A stretch of DNA of 8,199 bases, taken from Gammaproteobacteria bacterium. Lineage in GTDB: Bacteria; Pseudomonadota; Gammaproteobacteria; QNFN01. Below are positions 1 through 6,388 of this stretch, one piece after another. The notes under the pieces were generated by a model, which did no database searches, had not been told where the DNA came from, and was given only the letters and a program-made list of their open reading frames with translations. How positions within the stretch are numbered: the first letter of the stretch is position 1; every line of letters begins with the position of its first letter. The position numbers were made by a program, and so were the translations under genes. The DNA is taken from positions 1-8,199 of the forward strand of contig QNFN01000068.1 in assembly GCA_003645555.1 (NCBI GenBank), written 5' to 3'.

Positions 1-23
1 ACGAGGTGCACTAGACTGCGGCC

Positions 24-1484
24 ATGGCGGCACATCCACCGGGCGACACCTTCTACTGGCACGACTACGAGACTACCGGGATCGACCTGGCGCGTGATCG
101 ACCGCTGCAATTTGCCGGGCTGCGCACCGACCTCGATCTCAATCCCATCGGTGAGCCGCTGACCCTGTTTTGCCAGCCCGCGACGGACATGCTGCCGGCG
201 CCTGAGGCATGTCTGATCACCGGAATCACGCCGCAGCGGGCCCGCGACGAGGGGGTCTGCGAGGCCGAGTTCATCGACCGTATCCTTGCCGAACTGGCAC
301 GGCCTGACACCTGTGCGCTTGGCTACAACACCCTGCGTTTCGATGACGAGGTGACCCGCCACGCCCTCTACCGGAATCTGCACGACCCCTACGCACGTGA
401 GTGGCGTGACGGCAACTCACGCTGGGACCTGATCGACCTGGTGCGCACGATCCATGCCTTGCGTCCGGAAGGGATCGAATGGCCACGGCGCGAAGACGGC
501 ACCCCAAGCTTCAGGCTCGAAGAATTGACCGCCGCCAACAATCTAGAGCACGGTCCGGCTCACGATGCCCTGGCCGATGTCCGCGGCACACTGGCGCTGG
601 CTCGGTTACTGCGCGCCCGGCAGCCCAGGTTGTGGGACTACCTGTTCAACATGCGCCGCAAGCAGGTCGTCTGGCGCTTGCTCGACCTGGATGGCATGAC
701 TCCACTGGTGCATGTCTCCGGTCGCTACCCGGCCGCACGCGGTTGCCTGGCCGTGGTGGCGCCGGTGGCGCGTCATCCGCAGAACCCTAATGCGGTCATC
801 GTTCTCGACCTGGCTACCGACCCGGCCTGTTTCGACGGCCTTGACAGCGACGCCATCGCCGAACGGGTGTTCACGGCCGTTGATGCCCTGCCCGACGGCG
901 TCGAGCGCATTCCACTGAAGCAGGTCAAGGTCAACCGCTGCCCGGTGCTGGCGCCGCTCAAGGTGCTGCGTCCAGATGATGCCGCGCGGCTCGGAATCGA
1001 CATGGCGAGTTGTGAGCGGCATCTGGAGACGCTGCGCCAACAGCCGGACCTCGCGCAGCGGGTAGCCGCGGCATTCGCACCACCGGGGGGACCGGTGCCA
1101 GATGACCCTGATGACCAGCTCTATGCCGGGCCGTTCCTCGGTGATGATGATCGCCGCCGCCTCGCCGCCGTGCGTATGCGGCCACCGACGAAGCTGGGTG
1201 ATCCGCTGCCATCGTTTGATGATCCGCGGTTGCCTGAGATGGTGTTTCGCTATGGGGCACGCAATTGGCCCGAGTCACTTGATGCCACGGCGCGTGCTGA
1301 CTGGGAGGCGTTTCGCCGCTTGCGGCTGACCGATCCGGTGGCCTCGAAGGGACACACGCTGCCGGCCTATTTCTCTCGTATTGCAGAGCTGCGTAGCGAG
1401 CGAGTCGGGGAGGGGCGCACCACGGCGGTGCTCGATGCGCTGGAGGCTTGGGGTCGCGAACTGGAGGCCGGCCTGATCGATTGA
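24..1484 (+). CDS. sbcB: Exodeoxyribonuclease I (single-strand 3'-5' exonuclease)
   Basis: Predicted 486-residue exonuclease I, which digests single-stranded DNA 3' to 5' in the cytoplasm and acts in recombination and mismatch repair. The N-terminal DEDDh nuclease domain is complete: HDYET gives D14 and E16, GYNTLRFDDEVTR (from residue 100) gives D107, and HDALAD gives H180 and D185. These match E. coli D15, E17, D108, H181 and D186 with a constant offset of one. The middle part (about 200-350) includes PLVHVSGRYPAARG and KCPVLAP-like (NRCPVLAPLKVLRP) segments typical of the ExoI SH3-like region, followed by the helical C-terminal domain (RYGARNWPESL corresponds to NYRARNFPGTL). Length is close to the 475 residues of E. 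coli. The ATG at 24 is the natural start, because HDYET follows 12 residues later. No good Shine-Dalgarno sequence is visible in the 23 bases available upstream. The gene ends 7 bases from the convergent methyltransferase gene. Confidence 0.97.
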   Translation: MAAHPPGDTFYWHDYETTGIDLARDRPLQFAGLRTDLDLNPIGEPLTLFCQPATDMLPAPEACLITGITPQRARDEGVCEAEFIDRILAELARPDTCALGYNTLRFDDEVTRHALYRNLHDPYAREWRDGNSRWDLIDLVRTIHALRPEGIEWPRREDGTPSFRLEELTAANNLEHGPAHDALADVRGTLALARLLRARQPRLWDYLFNMRRKQVVWRLLDLDGMTPLVHVSGRYPAARGCLAVVAPVARHPQNPNAVIVLDLATDPACFDGLDSDAIAERVFTAVDALPDGVERIPLKQVKVNRCPVLAPLKVLRPDDAARLGIDMASCERHLETLRQQPDLAQRVAAAFAPPGGPVPDDPDDQLYAGPFLGDDDRRRLAAVRMRPPTKLGDPLPSFDDPRLPEMVFRYGARNWPESLDATARADWEAFRRLRLTDPVASKGHTLPAYFSRIAELRSERVGEGRTTAVLDALEAWGRELEAGLID

Positions 1485-1491
1485 ATGTCGA

Positions 1492-2085
1492 TCAGCCGCG
1501 CTTGCGTGCGACGGCGACGGTGTAGTGAGGTCCCTGTTTGACCTTGTCGTAGTCGCCGAACACCTCTTTCGACATGCGCTCGATGAAGCGACGCAGTCCG
1601 GTGACGGTCACCATCCATAAAGCGCCACCCGGGCGCAGAGTGGTCAGCGCATCGTGCAGGTAGATGGTTAGTAGTTCCTTGCCGACCTTGGCCGGAAGGT
1701 TGGCGACGATCACATCGAAGCGCCGGTCGAGAATGGCATCGAAGCCGTTACTGAGCAGCGCCTCGCCGTTGGTGAGGCCGTTGCCGGTGAGGTTGCGCTG
1801 AGCGTAGTCGACGGCGACGAAGTCTTTGTCGACCAGCGTGGTATGGCCGCCAGGAGCGAGCCGGGCCAAGACCACGCCAAGCACGCCGTAACCGCAGCCG
1901 AGATCGAGACAGTCGGCTTCGGTGGGGACCTTGATGTGGCGTAGCAGCAGCTTGGAACCGTTGTCAACACCGCGCGGCGAGAACAGTCCCCAGGTGGTGG
2001 AGAATCGGTAATGGCTGCCCGCCAACTCGGCCTCGAACTTGAGGTCGCGGCGCAGGTGAGCCACCGGATCGTTGTGTTTGGGCAT
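1492..2085 (-). CDS. Small class I SAM-dependent methyltransferase (RsmC/YbxB-like MTS domain)
   Basis: Predicted 197-residue protein that is almost entirely one Rossmann methyltransferase domain of the 'methyltransferase small' (MTS) type. This family includes the RsmC catalytic half, Bacillus YbxB and archaeal MJ0882. An N-terminal beta segment YRFSTTWGLFSPRGVDNGSK (26-45) matches the family's 'F..D.GVFS...VD.GS+LL' signature. The SAM-binding motif I is DLGCGYG (61-67), the acidic loop is LVDKD (D86), and the catalytic-site motif is NLPAKVGKE (129-137) where relatives usually have NPPI/F. Substrate is unknown; RNA bases (rRNA guanine) are the usual targets of relatives. The start is placed at the ATG ending at 2085 because homology begins soon after it. 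The frame stays open 80 more codons upstream to an ATG at 2325, but that stretch runs into a MITE-like palindrome and has no methyltransferase features. The Shine-Dalgarno sequence is weak. The gene is monocistronic in this window and converges on sbcB. Confidence 0.88.
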   Translation of the reverse strand: MPKHNDPVAHLRRDLKFEAELAGSHYRFSTTWGLFSPRGVDNGSKLLLRHIKVPTEADCLDLGCGYGVLGVVLARLAPGGHTTLVDKDFVAVDYAQRNLTGNGLTNGEALLSNGFDAILDRRFDVIVANLPAKVGKELLTIYLHDALTTLRPGGALWMVTVTGLRRFIERMSKEVFGDYDKVKQGPHYTVAVARKRG

Positions 2086-2182
2086 CGGACTTGGGACGGT
2101 TGCTGTGGGTCCGCTACCGTAGTGTGCCGGGGTGACGCATGGCAAGCAGATTGGCGCGTCTGGCCGCAGGAGACTATTAACT

Positions 2183-2202
2183 AGGGAACCTCTGATTAAT
2201 TC
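2183..2202 (+). repeat. Left terminal inverted repeat of the MITE-like element
   Basis: This 20-bp arm pairs with 2326-2345 at 19 of 20 positions; the only difference is T versus C at position 15 of the repeat. It forms the left boundary of the palindromic element upstream of the methyltransferase gene. Confidence 0.85.
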
Positions 2203-2244
2203 TGGATGAAGTAGATGGTGATGCAGAATGTTCAGATTTGAGGC

Positions 2245-2283
2245 GCCAAGCGCACGTAATAGCTGGCTATTGCGCAGCTTGGC
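2245..2283. repeat. Central hairpin of the MITE-like element
   Basis: The core of the element folds on itself. The outer stem gccaagc (2245-2251) pairs with gcttggc (2277-2283). The inner stem 2255-2263 pairs with 2266-2274, including aatagc/gctatt and one G-T pair, around the two central bases. A few unpaired bases separate the stems. A 9-bp direct copy, ggcgccaag, also occurs at 2242-2250 and 2306-2314. Confidence 0.7.
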
Positions 2284-2325
2284 AACGATGAAGCTGGGCA
2301 TTCTGGGCGCCAAGTACGAATCCAT

Positions 2326-2345
2326 GAATTGATCAGAGGTTCCCT
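2326..2345 (-). repeat. Right terminal inverted repeat of the MITE-like element
   Basis: This is the reverse-complement partner of 2183-2202 (19/20). It lies only 21 bases upstream of the ribosome binding site of the MBL hydrolase gene, so any promoter for that gene must overlap or lie inside the element, or be very short. Confidence 0.85.
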
Positions 2346-2366
2346 GGAGTCAGTCGCTCTCGGTGC

Positions 2367-2375
2367 GGGAGGGGG
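2367..2375 (+). promoter_or_regulatory. Ribosome binding site of the MBL hydrolase gene
   Basis: The purine-rich run gggaggggg ends 6 bases before the ATG at 2382, and its GGAGG core leaves a 9-base spacer. This supports the ATG at 2382 over the in-frame TTG at 2376, which would sit directly against the run. Confidence 0.75.
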
Positions 2376-2381
2376 TTGTGC

Positions 2382-3848
2382 ATGGCTGAAGGTATTACGG
2401 TACGCATTCTCGGCGATTCCGGGCCGTTTTCGCGTATGGGCAAGAGCATTAGCTACCTGCTCGAGATCGGTGAGTCGCAATTGCTGATCGATTGCGGTGC
2501 ACCGATGTTCCAACTGATCGGTGGCCGGGCGATGAAGAACATCCGTGGCCTGTTCGTGACGCACTGCCACGATGATCACAAGCGCTGGTTTACTGACATG
2601 GCGCTGTTTTATCGCTACGCACCCGACTACTCAGAACCGCTGACCCTGTTGACCACGGACGAGGTTCAGGAGGAACTGGAGCGCGCGTCGGGGCCATCGC
2701 TAGACATCAGCCTGTCACCAGATGCGCGGCACATCGTCGACCTGCCGGTCAACGATTACTATCAGCGTATTCCGGTCGGCCCGCGCGCCAGGTACCGGAT
2801 CGTCGACCCGCGTGCCACGGGTGGTGACCTCGCCGTGATCGGGCTGGATGGCAATCCGGTCGACCGCGAGGTGGCCAAGGTGGTGGTCAACCCCGTCACC
2901 GGACGGGCGCGCTTGCTGTTTCGCGATCCGGCGACCGCGGCCTGGGTCGAGCCGGCGGCCTACTATGCCTTCAGCGACCCGGCGTTCTACGAGGAGGACA
3001 CACGCCCCTACCGTGATCCCGAAGGCTTCACCGTCGAGGCGATCAACGCTCCGGTATGGCACGGCCTGCCGACCGTCGGCCTGAAGGTGCGTCATGGTGA
3101 CGAGATCCTGGTATTTCCTTCCGACACCAACCACGATCTCGAGTTGTGGCAGCAGCTGGTCGACGACCGGCGTACGCCGTGTCATGGCATGGACGCGGAC
3201 GCCTTTGCTCAGGCCGGCGTGATCGTGGGCGACATCAATGATTTCGTCGAGCGGACCTGGAGTGAGTTACGCTATTCCGAGGCGGTGGCGACCTTCAACG
3301 AGGGGGTTTCGATCCACGATGTTTCCGGGCCACGTAGTGTGGTGCACACCGGTTACGACCAGCTCGGACGTACTGCGCTCGATCCGGCACGCACGCTGCT
3401 GACCCACAGTCCCGATCGCATGACCTCGCAGTGGGTGTTGTCCAAGGTGGACAAGACGTTCTGCATACTCAATAGCCGAATTCACGAAGTGGTCGACGAT
3501 ACGCTGTGGCCGATGTGCGCGGATTTCTACCACAAGGAGCGCGGGCGCTACTTCATCGCTTTCCGTGACCCTGACGGGTCATACCTGGTGCAGGACAAGA
3601 GCGGCATGCTCTACCTGTCGGAGAGCGAGGAGCCGAATCGTGGTGATGTGGTGTGTCGGGTGAGTGTCTACGAGGATGTCGGCGGCCAGTATCTGCCGCT
3701 GCTCGACGAGGCGGCCGGGCAGACCTACCGGCACCGTGACGACGGTCGGGTCGAGCGGGTCGAAACCCGCGCCGATGGCAGCACCGGTACCGTGGTCGTG
3801 GACCAGCGCCCCGAGATCACGCGCACCGCACTCGCACGGCGCAACTGA
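2382..3848 (+). CDS. Metallo-beta-lactamase-fold hydrolase with insertion and novel C-terminal domain
   Basis: Predicted 488-residue cytoplasmic protein. The N-terminal part (about 1-325) is a metallo-beta-lactamase fold: LLIDCGAP (34-41), then the dinuclear metal motif THCHDDH with H61, H63, D65 and H66. Further ligands that fit the RNase Z/PhnP pattern are H227 in WHGLPTVGLKV, D248 in FPSDTNHD and H322 in HTGYDQLG. The whole active site therefore appears intact, and the order H...P..G then SDT resembles the RNase Z/phosphodiesterase branch rather than beta-lactamases. About 160 residues separate H66 from H227, roughly twice the spacing in RNase Z, so there is a large insertion. Residues about 340-488 form a charged C-terminal region, rich in predicted beta strands (for example GRYFIAFRDPDGSYLVQD), that I do not recognise. 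There is no signal peptide or membrane segment. It lies 40 bases upstream of the antiporter gene on the same strand, which suggests co-transcription. A phosphodiester or nucleotide substrate is an inference, not shown. Confidence 0.85.
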   Translation: MAEGITVRILGDSGPFSRMGKSISYLLEIGESQLLIDCGAPMFQLIGGRAMKNIRGLFVTHCHDDHKRWFTDMALFYRYAPDYSEPLTLLTTDEVQEELERASGPSLDISLSPDARHIVDLPVNDYYQRIPVGPRARYRIVDPRATGGDLAVIGLDGNPVDREVAKVVVNPVTGRARLLFRDPATAAWVEPAAYYAFSDPAFYEEDTRPYRDPEGFTVEAINAPVWHGLPTVGLKVRHGDEILVFPSDTNHDLELWQQLVDDRRTPCHGMDADAFAQAGVIVGDINDFVERTWSELRYSEAVATFNEGVSIHDVSGPRSVVHTGYDQLGRTALDPARTLLTHSPDRMTSQWVLSKVDKTFCILNSRIHEVVDDTLWPMCADFYHKERGRYFIAFRDPDGSYLVQDKSGMLYLSESEEPNRGDVVCRVSVYEDVGGQYLPLLDEAAGQTYRHRDDGRVERVETRADGSTGTVVVDQRPEITRTALARRN

Positions 3849-3849
3849 A

Positions 3850-3868
3850 GGGGGCGACGCACGCCCCC
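3850..3868 (+). other. Intercistronic GC hairpin
   Basis: A perfect 7-bp stem, gggggcg (3850-3856) with cgccccc (3862-3868), closes a 5-base loop. It begins 2 bases after the hydrolase stop codon and ends 7 bases before the antiporter Shine-Dalgarno sequence. No T-run follows, so it is not a typical intrinsic terminator. It may stabilise the upstream mRNA or tune translation of the downstream gene. Confidence 0.6.
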
Positions 3869-3875
3869 AGGACCA

Positions 3876-3881
3876 GGGAGG
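3876..3881 (+). promoter_or_regulatory. Ribosome binding site deciding the antiporter start
   Basis: GGGAGG sits 7 bases before the ATG at 3889, which opens a typical hydrophobic first helix. This rejects the longer in-frame reading from 3664, whose first 75 codons overlap the hydrolase gene in another frame. Confidence 0.85.
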
Positions 3882-3888
3882 TCACCAG

Positions 3889-6369
3889 ATGCATTCCTCG
3901 TCGATCGCCGGGTTGGTCACGACGGTCATCGTCCTGCTGCTGGTCTCGGCGCTGACCCTGACGCTGAGCCGGCGTTGGCGGCTGCCGTTCACCGTGCTGT
4001 TGGTGGTGGTCGGCGTCCTGCTTGGCCTGCTTGCCGACCACGGCCCGGAAATATTGCGGCCACTGGCCGAGCATGACATCTCCCCCGAGGTCATCCTGTT
4101 TGTCTTTCTGCCGACGCTGATTTTCGAGTCGGCATTCAATCTCGACGCACGCCAGGTGCGGCGTAATCTCGCCCCGATCCTGACTCTTGCAGTGCCTGGC
4201 CTGCTGCTGTCGACGGCGATCATCGGGCTCCTGCTCGCCGCGACCACCCCGTTCGGCCTGGTCGCGGCACTGCTGCTCGGTGCGATCCTCAGCGCGACCG
4301 ACCCGGTCGCGGTGGTGGCGCTGTTCCGCCAACTCGGGGTGCCGGAGCGGCTGACGGTGCTGGTCGAGGGTGAGAGTCTGTTCAATGACGCCACCTCGTT
4401 GGTTGTCGCCGGCATCCTGGCCGGACTGCTCGGCGCCAGCCAGGTGGATGCCGGTACGGTGGTCGGCGGGGTGGTTCACTTTTTCATCGTCTTTTGCGGT
4501 GGCGTCATCGTTGGCTGGGTCGCCGCGCTGCTGTGCGGTTGGGCGCTCGGCCGTTGCCACGGCGACGGCCTGGTCGAGATCACTCTGACGACCATTCTCG
4601 CCTACCTCTCGTTCCTGGTTGCCGAGGAGTTGTTCCACGTCAGCGGTGTGATGGCGGTAGTGGCCGCTGGCATGACCCTCGGCGGTTGGGGGCGGTTGAA
4701 GATCTCTCCATCGGTACGTGATTACCTCGAGCACTTCTGGGAGTACCTGGCGTTCGTCGCCAATGCGCTGATCTTCCTGCTGGTCGGCCTGCGGGTCGAC
4801 CTGGCTGCTCTCAGCGGAGCACTCGACCTGCTGGTGCTGGTGGTGCTCGCCATGCTGATTTCGCGAGCTGTGGTGATCCACGGTCTGCTACCGCTGCTCG
4901 GCCGGCTGCCGGGAGGGGCGCCAGTAGACATGCCCTATCGCCACGTCATGTTCTGGGGTGGGTTGCGCGGTGCGGTCGCTCTGGCGATTGTCCTCAGCCT
5001 GCCGGCATTCGCTGAGTCCGAGACCTTCGTGGCACTGGTCACTGGCGCGGTCCTGTTCACGCTGTTGGCCCAGGGACTGACCATTGAAAATCTTGTGCAC
5101 CGGCTGGGTCTCGACCGGCCGCCGCTGGCCGACCGCCTGGCAAGCGAGGAAGGGCAGCTGGCAGCAAAGCGTCATGCTCTGTCGCGCCTCCCCGAACTGC
5201 AGCGCGGCGGCCTTTTTTCCGCGCGCATCGCTGAAGGACTGCGCAGTCGTTACAGCGAGGCGCAGGAGGCGCTCGAGGCGACGGTCGAGCAGTTGCGGCG
5301 TAACGAGGTGGATCCGGCAGGCGAGCTGCAATTGCTCTACCTGCGGTCGCTGGCGCTGGAGCGTTCCCACTACCTCGAAAGCTTCGCCCGCGGTCACCTG
5401 AGTGAGCGTGCCTGCCGCGACCTGATCCACTCGGTTGACAGCCAGGCCGAGGCGCTGCGTCACCGCGGTGAGTTGCCCGACTTCACCCTGCACCCGCCTC
5501 ACGAGACATTGACCGAGGCCGGATTGCACTGGTTAAGACGGCTGGTGGCCGCGACTTCCCTGCCGGAGCGCTGGACCAGCTCGCTGGTGGCCTACGAGTA
5601 CGAAGAGGCATGGGGTCGATACCAGGGCAGCCTGCGGGTGCTGGAGGACATCGAACGGGTCGCCGCCGAGCGTGCCCTGGGTGGCGCGGCAGTGGATGCG
5701 GTGCGCGAGCGTTATCGCTACTGGCGTGAACAGGCGGCGCAGCGCATTGACGCGACCGCGGCCCAGTTTCCGGAATTCGTCGGCGCCATGCAGGAACGGC
5801 TCGCCGGGCGCCTGCTGCTGTTCGCTGAACGCCAGACTCTTGAAGCCGAGGCAAGTGAAGGCACTCTATCCAATGGCGCGGCTCACGAGTTGCTGGCCGG
5901 GGTTGCTGAACGGATAGAGGGGTTGCGTGGTGGTGATATCAGCAAACTGCACTTCGACCCGACCGAACTGCTGCGCAAGGTGCCGCTGTTCCGTGGCCTG
6001 TCGACCGAAGATTTCACTCATGTTGCCGAGTGCCTTGACGGTCACACCGTGCCCGATGGCGAGGCGGTGGTGATCGAGGGCAAGCACGATGACTCGATGT
6101 ACCTGATCGGTCGCGGCGTGATTCGCGTTTCGCGCCATGACGGTGATGGCGAGCGCGACCTGGCCCGGCTGTTCGCCGGGGACTTCTTCGGCGAGATGGC
6201 CTTGCTCCACCACGAGCCGCGCTCGGCGACCTGCCGCGCGGCTTCGCCCTGTGCGCTCTACGAGTTGCGCCGCGAGGATTTCGATGCCCTGTGCACCGCC
6301 CGGCCCGAGATCCGTGCCGCGGTCGAGGCGGTCGATCGTGAGCGGCGGCAGGGACTGGAAAAGGAGTAG
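3889..6369 (+). CDS. SOS1-like Na+/H+ antiporter (CPA1) with C-terminal cyclic-nucleotide-binding domain
   Basis: Predicted 826-residue inner-membrane cation/proton antiporter. Residues about 1-400 are strongly hydrophobic, with roughly 12-13 membrane helices beginning with IAGLVTTVIVLLL (6-18). CPA1/NhaP hallmarks are present: LPTLIFESAFNLD (74-86), SATDPVAVVALF with T137-D138-P139, and GESLFNDATS with E162, N166 and D167, the ND pair expected at the ion site. Also present is the GGLRGAVALA helix. Residues about 410-680 are charged and helix-rich, with likely coiled-coil stretches and no membrane helices, so probably cytosolic. Residues about 690-810 form a cNMP-binding domain: LLRKVPLFRGLS, then the phosphate-binding cassette FGEMALLHHEPRSAT with E769, R778, S779 and A780. 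The retained Glu and Arg suggest real cAMP or cGMP binding. The order antiporter, long helical linker, cNMP domain resembles plant SOS1. The start is fixed by GGGAGG seven bases upstream. The gene probably forms an operon with the MBL hydrolase and converges on the PLP enzyme gene with a 19-base gap. Confidence 0.94.
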   Translation: MHSSSIAGLVTTVIVLLLVSALTLTLSRRWRLPFTVLLVVVGVLLGLLADHGPEILRPLAEHDISPEVILFVFLPTLIFESAFNLDARQVRRNLAPILTLAVPGLLLSTAIIGLLLAATTPFGLVAALLLGAILSATDPVAVVALFRQLGVPERLTVLVEGESLFNDATSLVVAGILAGLLGASQVDAGTVVGGVVHFFIVFCGGVIVGWVAALLCGWALGRCHGDGLVEITLTTILAYLSFLVAEELFHVSGVMAVVAAGMTLGGWGRLKISPSVRDYLEHFWEYLAFVANALIFLLVGLRVDLAALSGALDLLVLVVLAMLISRAVVIHGLLPLLGRLPGGAPVDMPYRHVMFWGGLRGAVALAIVLSLPAFAESETFVALVTGAVLFTLLAQGLTIENLVHRLGLDRPPLADRLASEEGQLAAKRHALSRLPELQRGGLFSARIAEGLRSRYSEAQEALEATVEQLRRNEVDPAGELQLLYLRSLALERSHYLESFARGHLSERACRDLIHSVDSQAEALRHRGELPDFTLHPPHETLTEAGLHWLRRLVAATSLPERWTSSLVAYEYEEAWGRYQGSLRVLEDIERVAAERALGGAAVDAVRERYRYWREQAAQRIDATAAQFPEFVGAMQERLAGRLLLFAERQTLEAEASEGTLSNGAAHELLAGVAERIEGLRGGDISKLHFDPTELLRKVPLFRGLSTEDFTHVAECLDGHTVPDGEAVVIEGKHDDSMYLIGRGVIRVSRHDGDGERDLARLFAGDFFGEMALLHHEPRSATCRAASPCALYELRREDFDALCTARPEIRAAVEAVDRERRQGLEKE

Positions 6370-6388
6370 CCGCGCCGCTGTTCCGGCA

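Larger units (their letters stand above)
2183..2345. mobile_element. MITE-like palindromic insertion
   Basis: A 163-bp stretch bounded by terminal inverted repeats of 20 bp with one mismatch. The left end reads agggaacctctgattaattc and the right end, reverse-complemented, reads agggaacctctgatcaattc. The two halves also match imperfectly inward: tggat, cagaatg, gccaagc and aatagc recur in the same order on both arms, so the whole element is one degenerate palindrome centred near 2264. It is visibly more AT-rich than the surrounding genes and has no transposase. No convincing target-site duplication is present at the edges. The organisation fits a non-autonomous MITE mobilised by a transposase elsewhere. 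The end sequence reminds me of IS5-superfamily ends, but I cannot confirm the family. It sits between divergent genes and may affect transcription of either. Confidence 0.75.

Noticed and set aside
2116..2145. Possible minus-strand promoter for the methyltransferase (TTGCCA at 2140-2145, TACGGT at 2116-2121, 18-base spacer)
   Set aside because: The -35 box matches 5 of 6 but the -10 box matches only 3 of 6, which is easily met by chance in this sequence. Left as a candidate, not a feature.
2169..2355. Target-site duplication flanking the palindromic element
   Set aside because: The bases outside the two ends (ttaact on the left, ggagtc on the right) do not match in any register of 2-9 bases that I tried.
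3664..3888. In-frame upstream extension of the antiporter
   Set aside because: It overlaps the hydrolase coding sequence, translates to an Arg/Ser/Pro-rich shadow, and the Shine-Dalgarno sequence at 3876-3881 clearly serves the ATG at 3889.
3817..4881. A 354-codon open frame on the minus strand opposite the antiporter
   Set aside because: Its translation is low-complexity and rich in Q, R, D and H with no hydrophobic core or motifs, as expected opposite a GC-rich membrane-protein gene. The + strand reading has clear family motifs.
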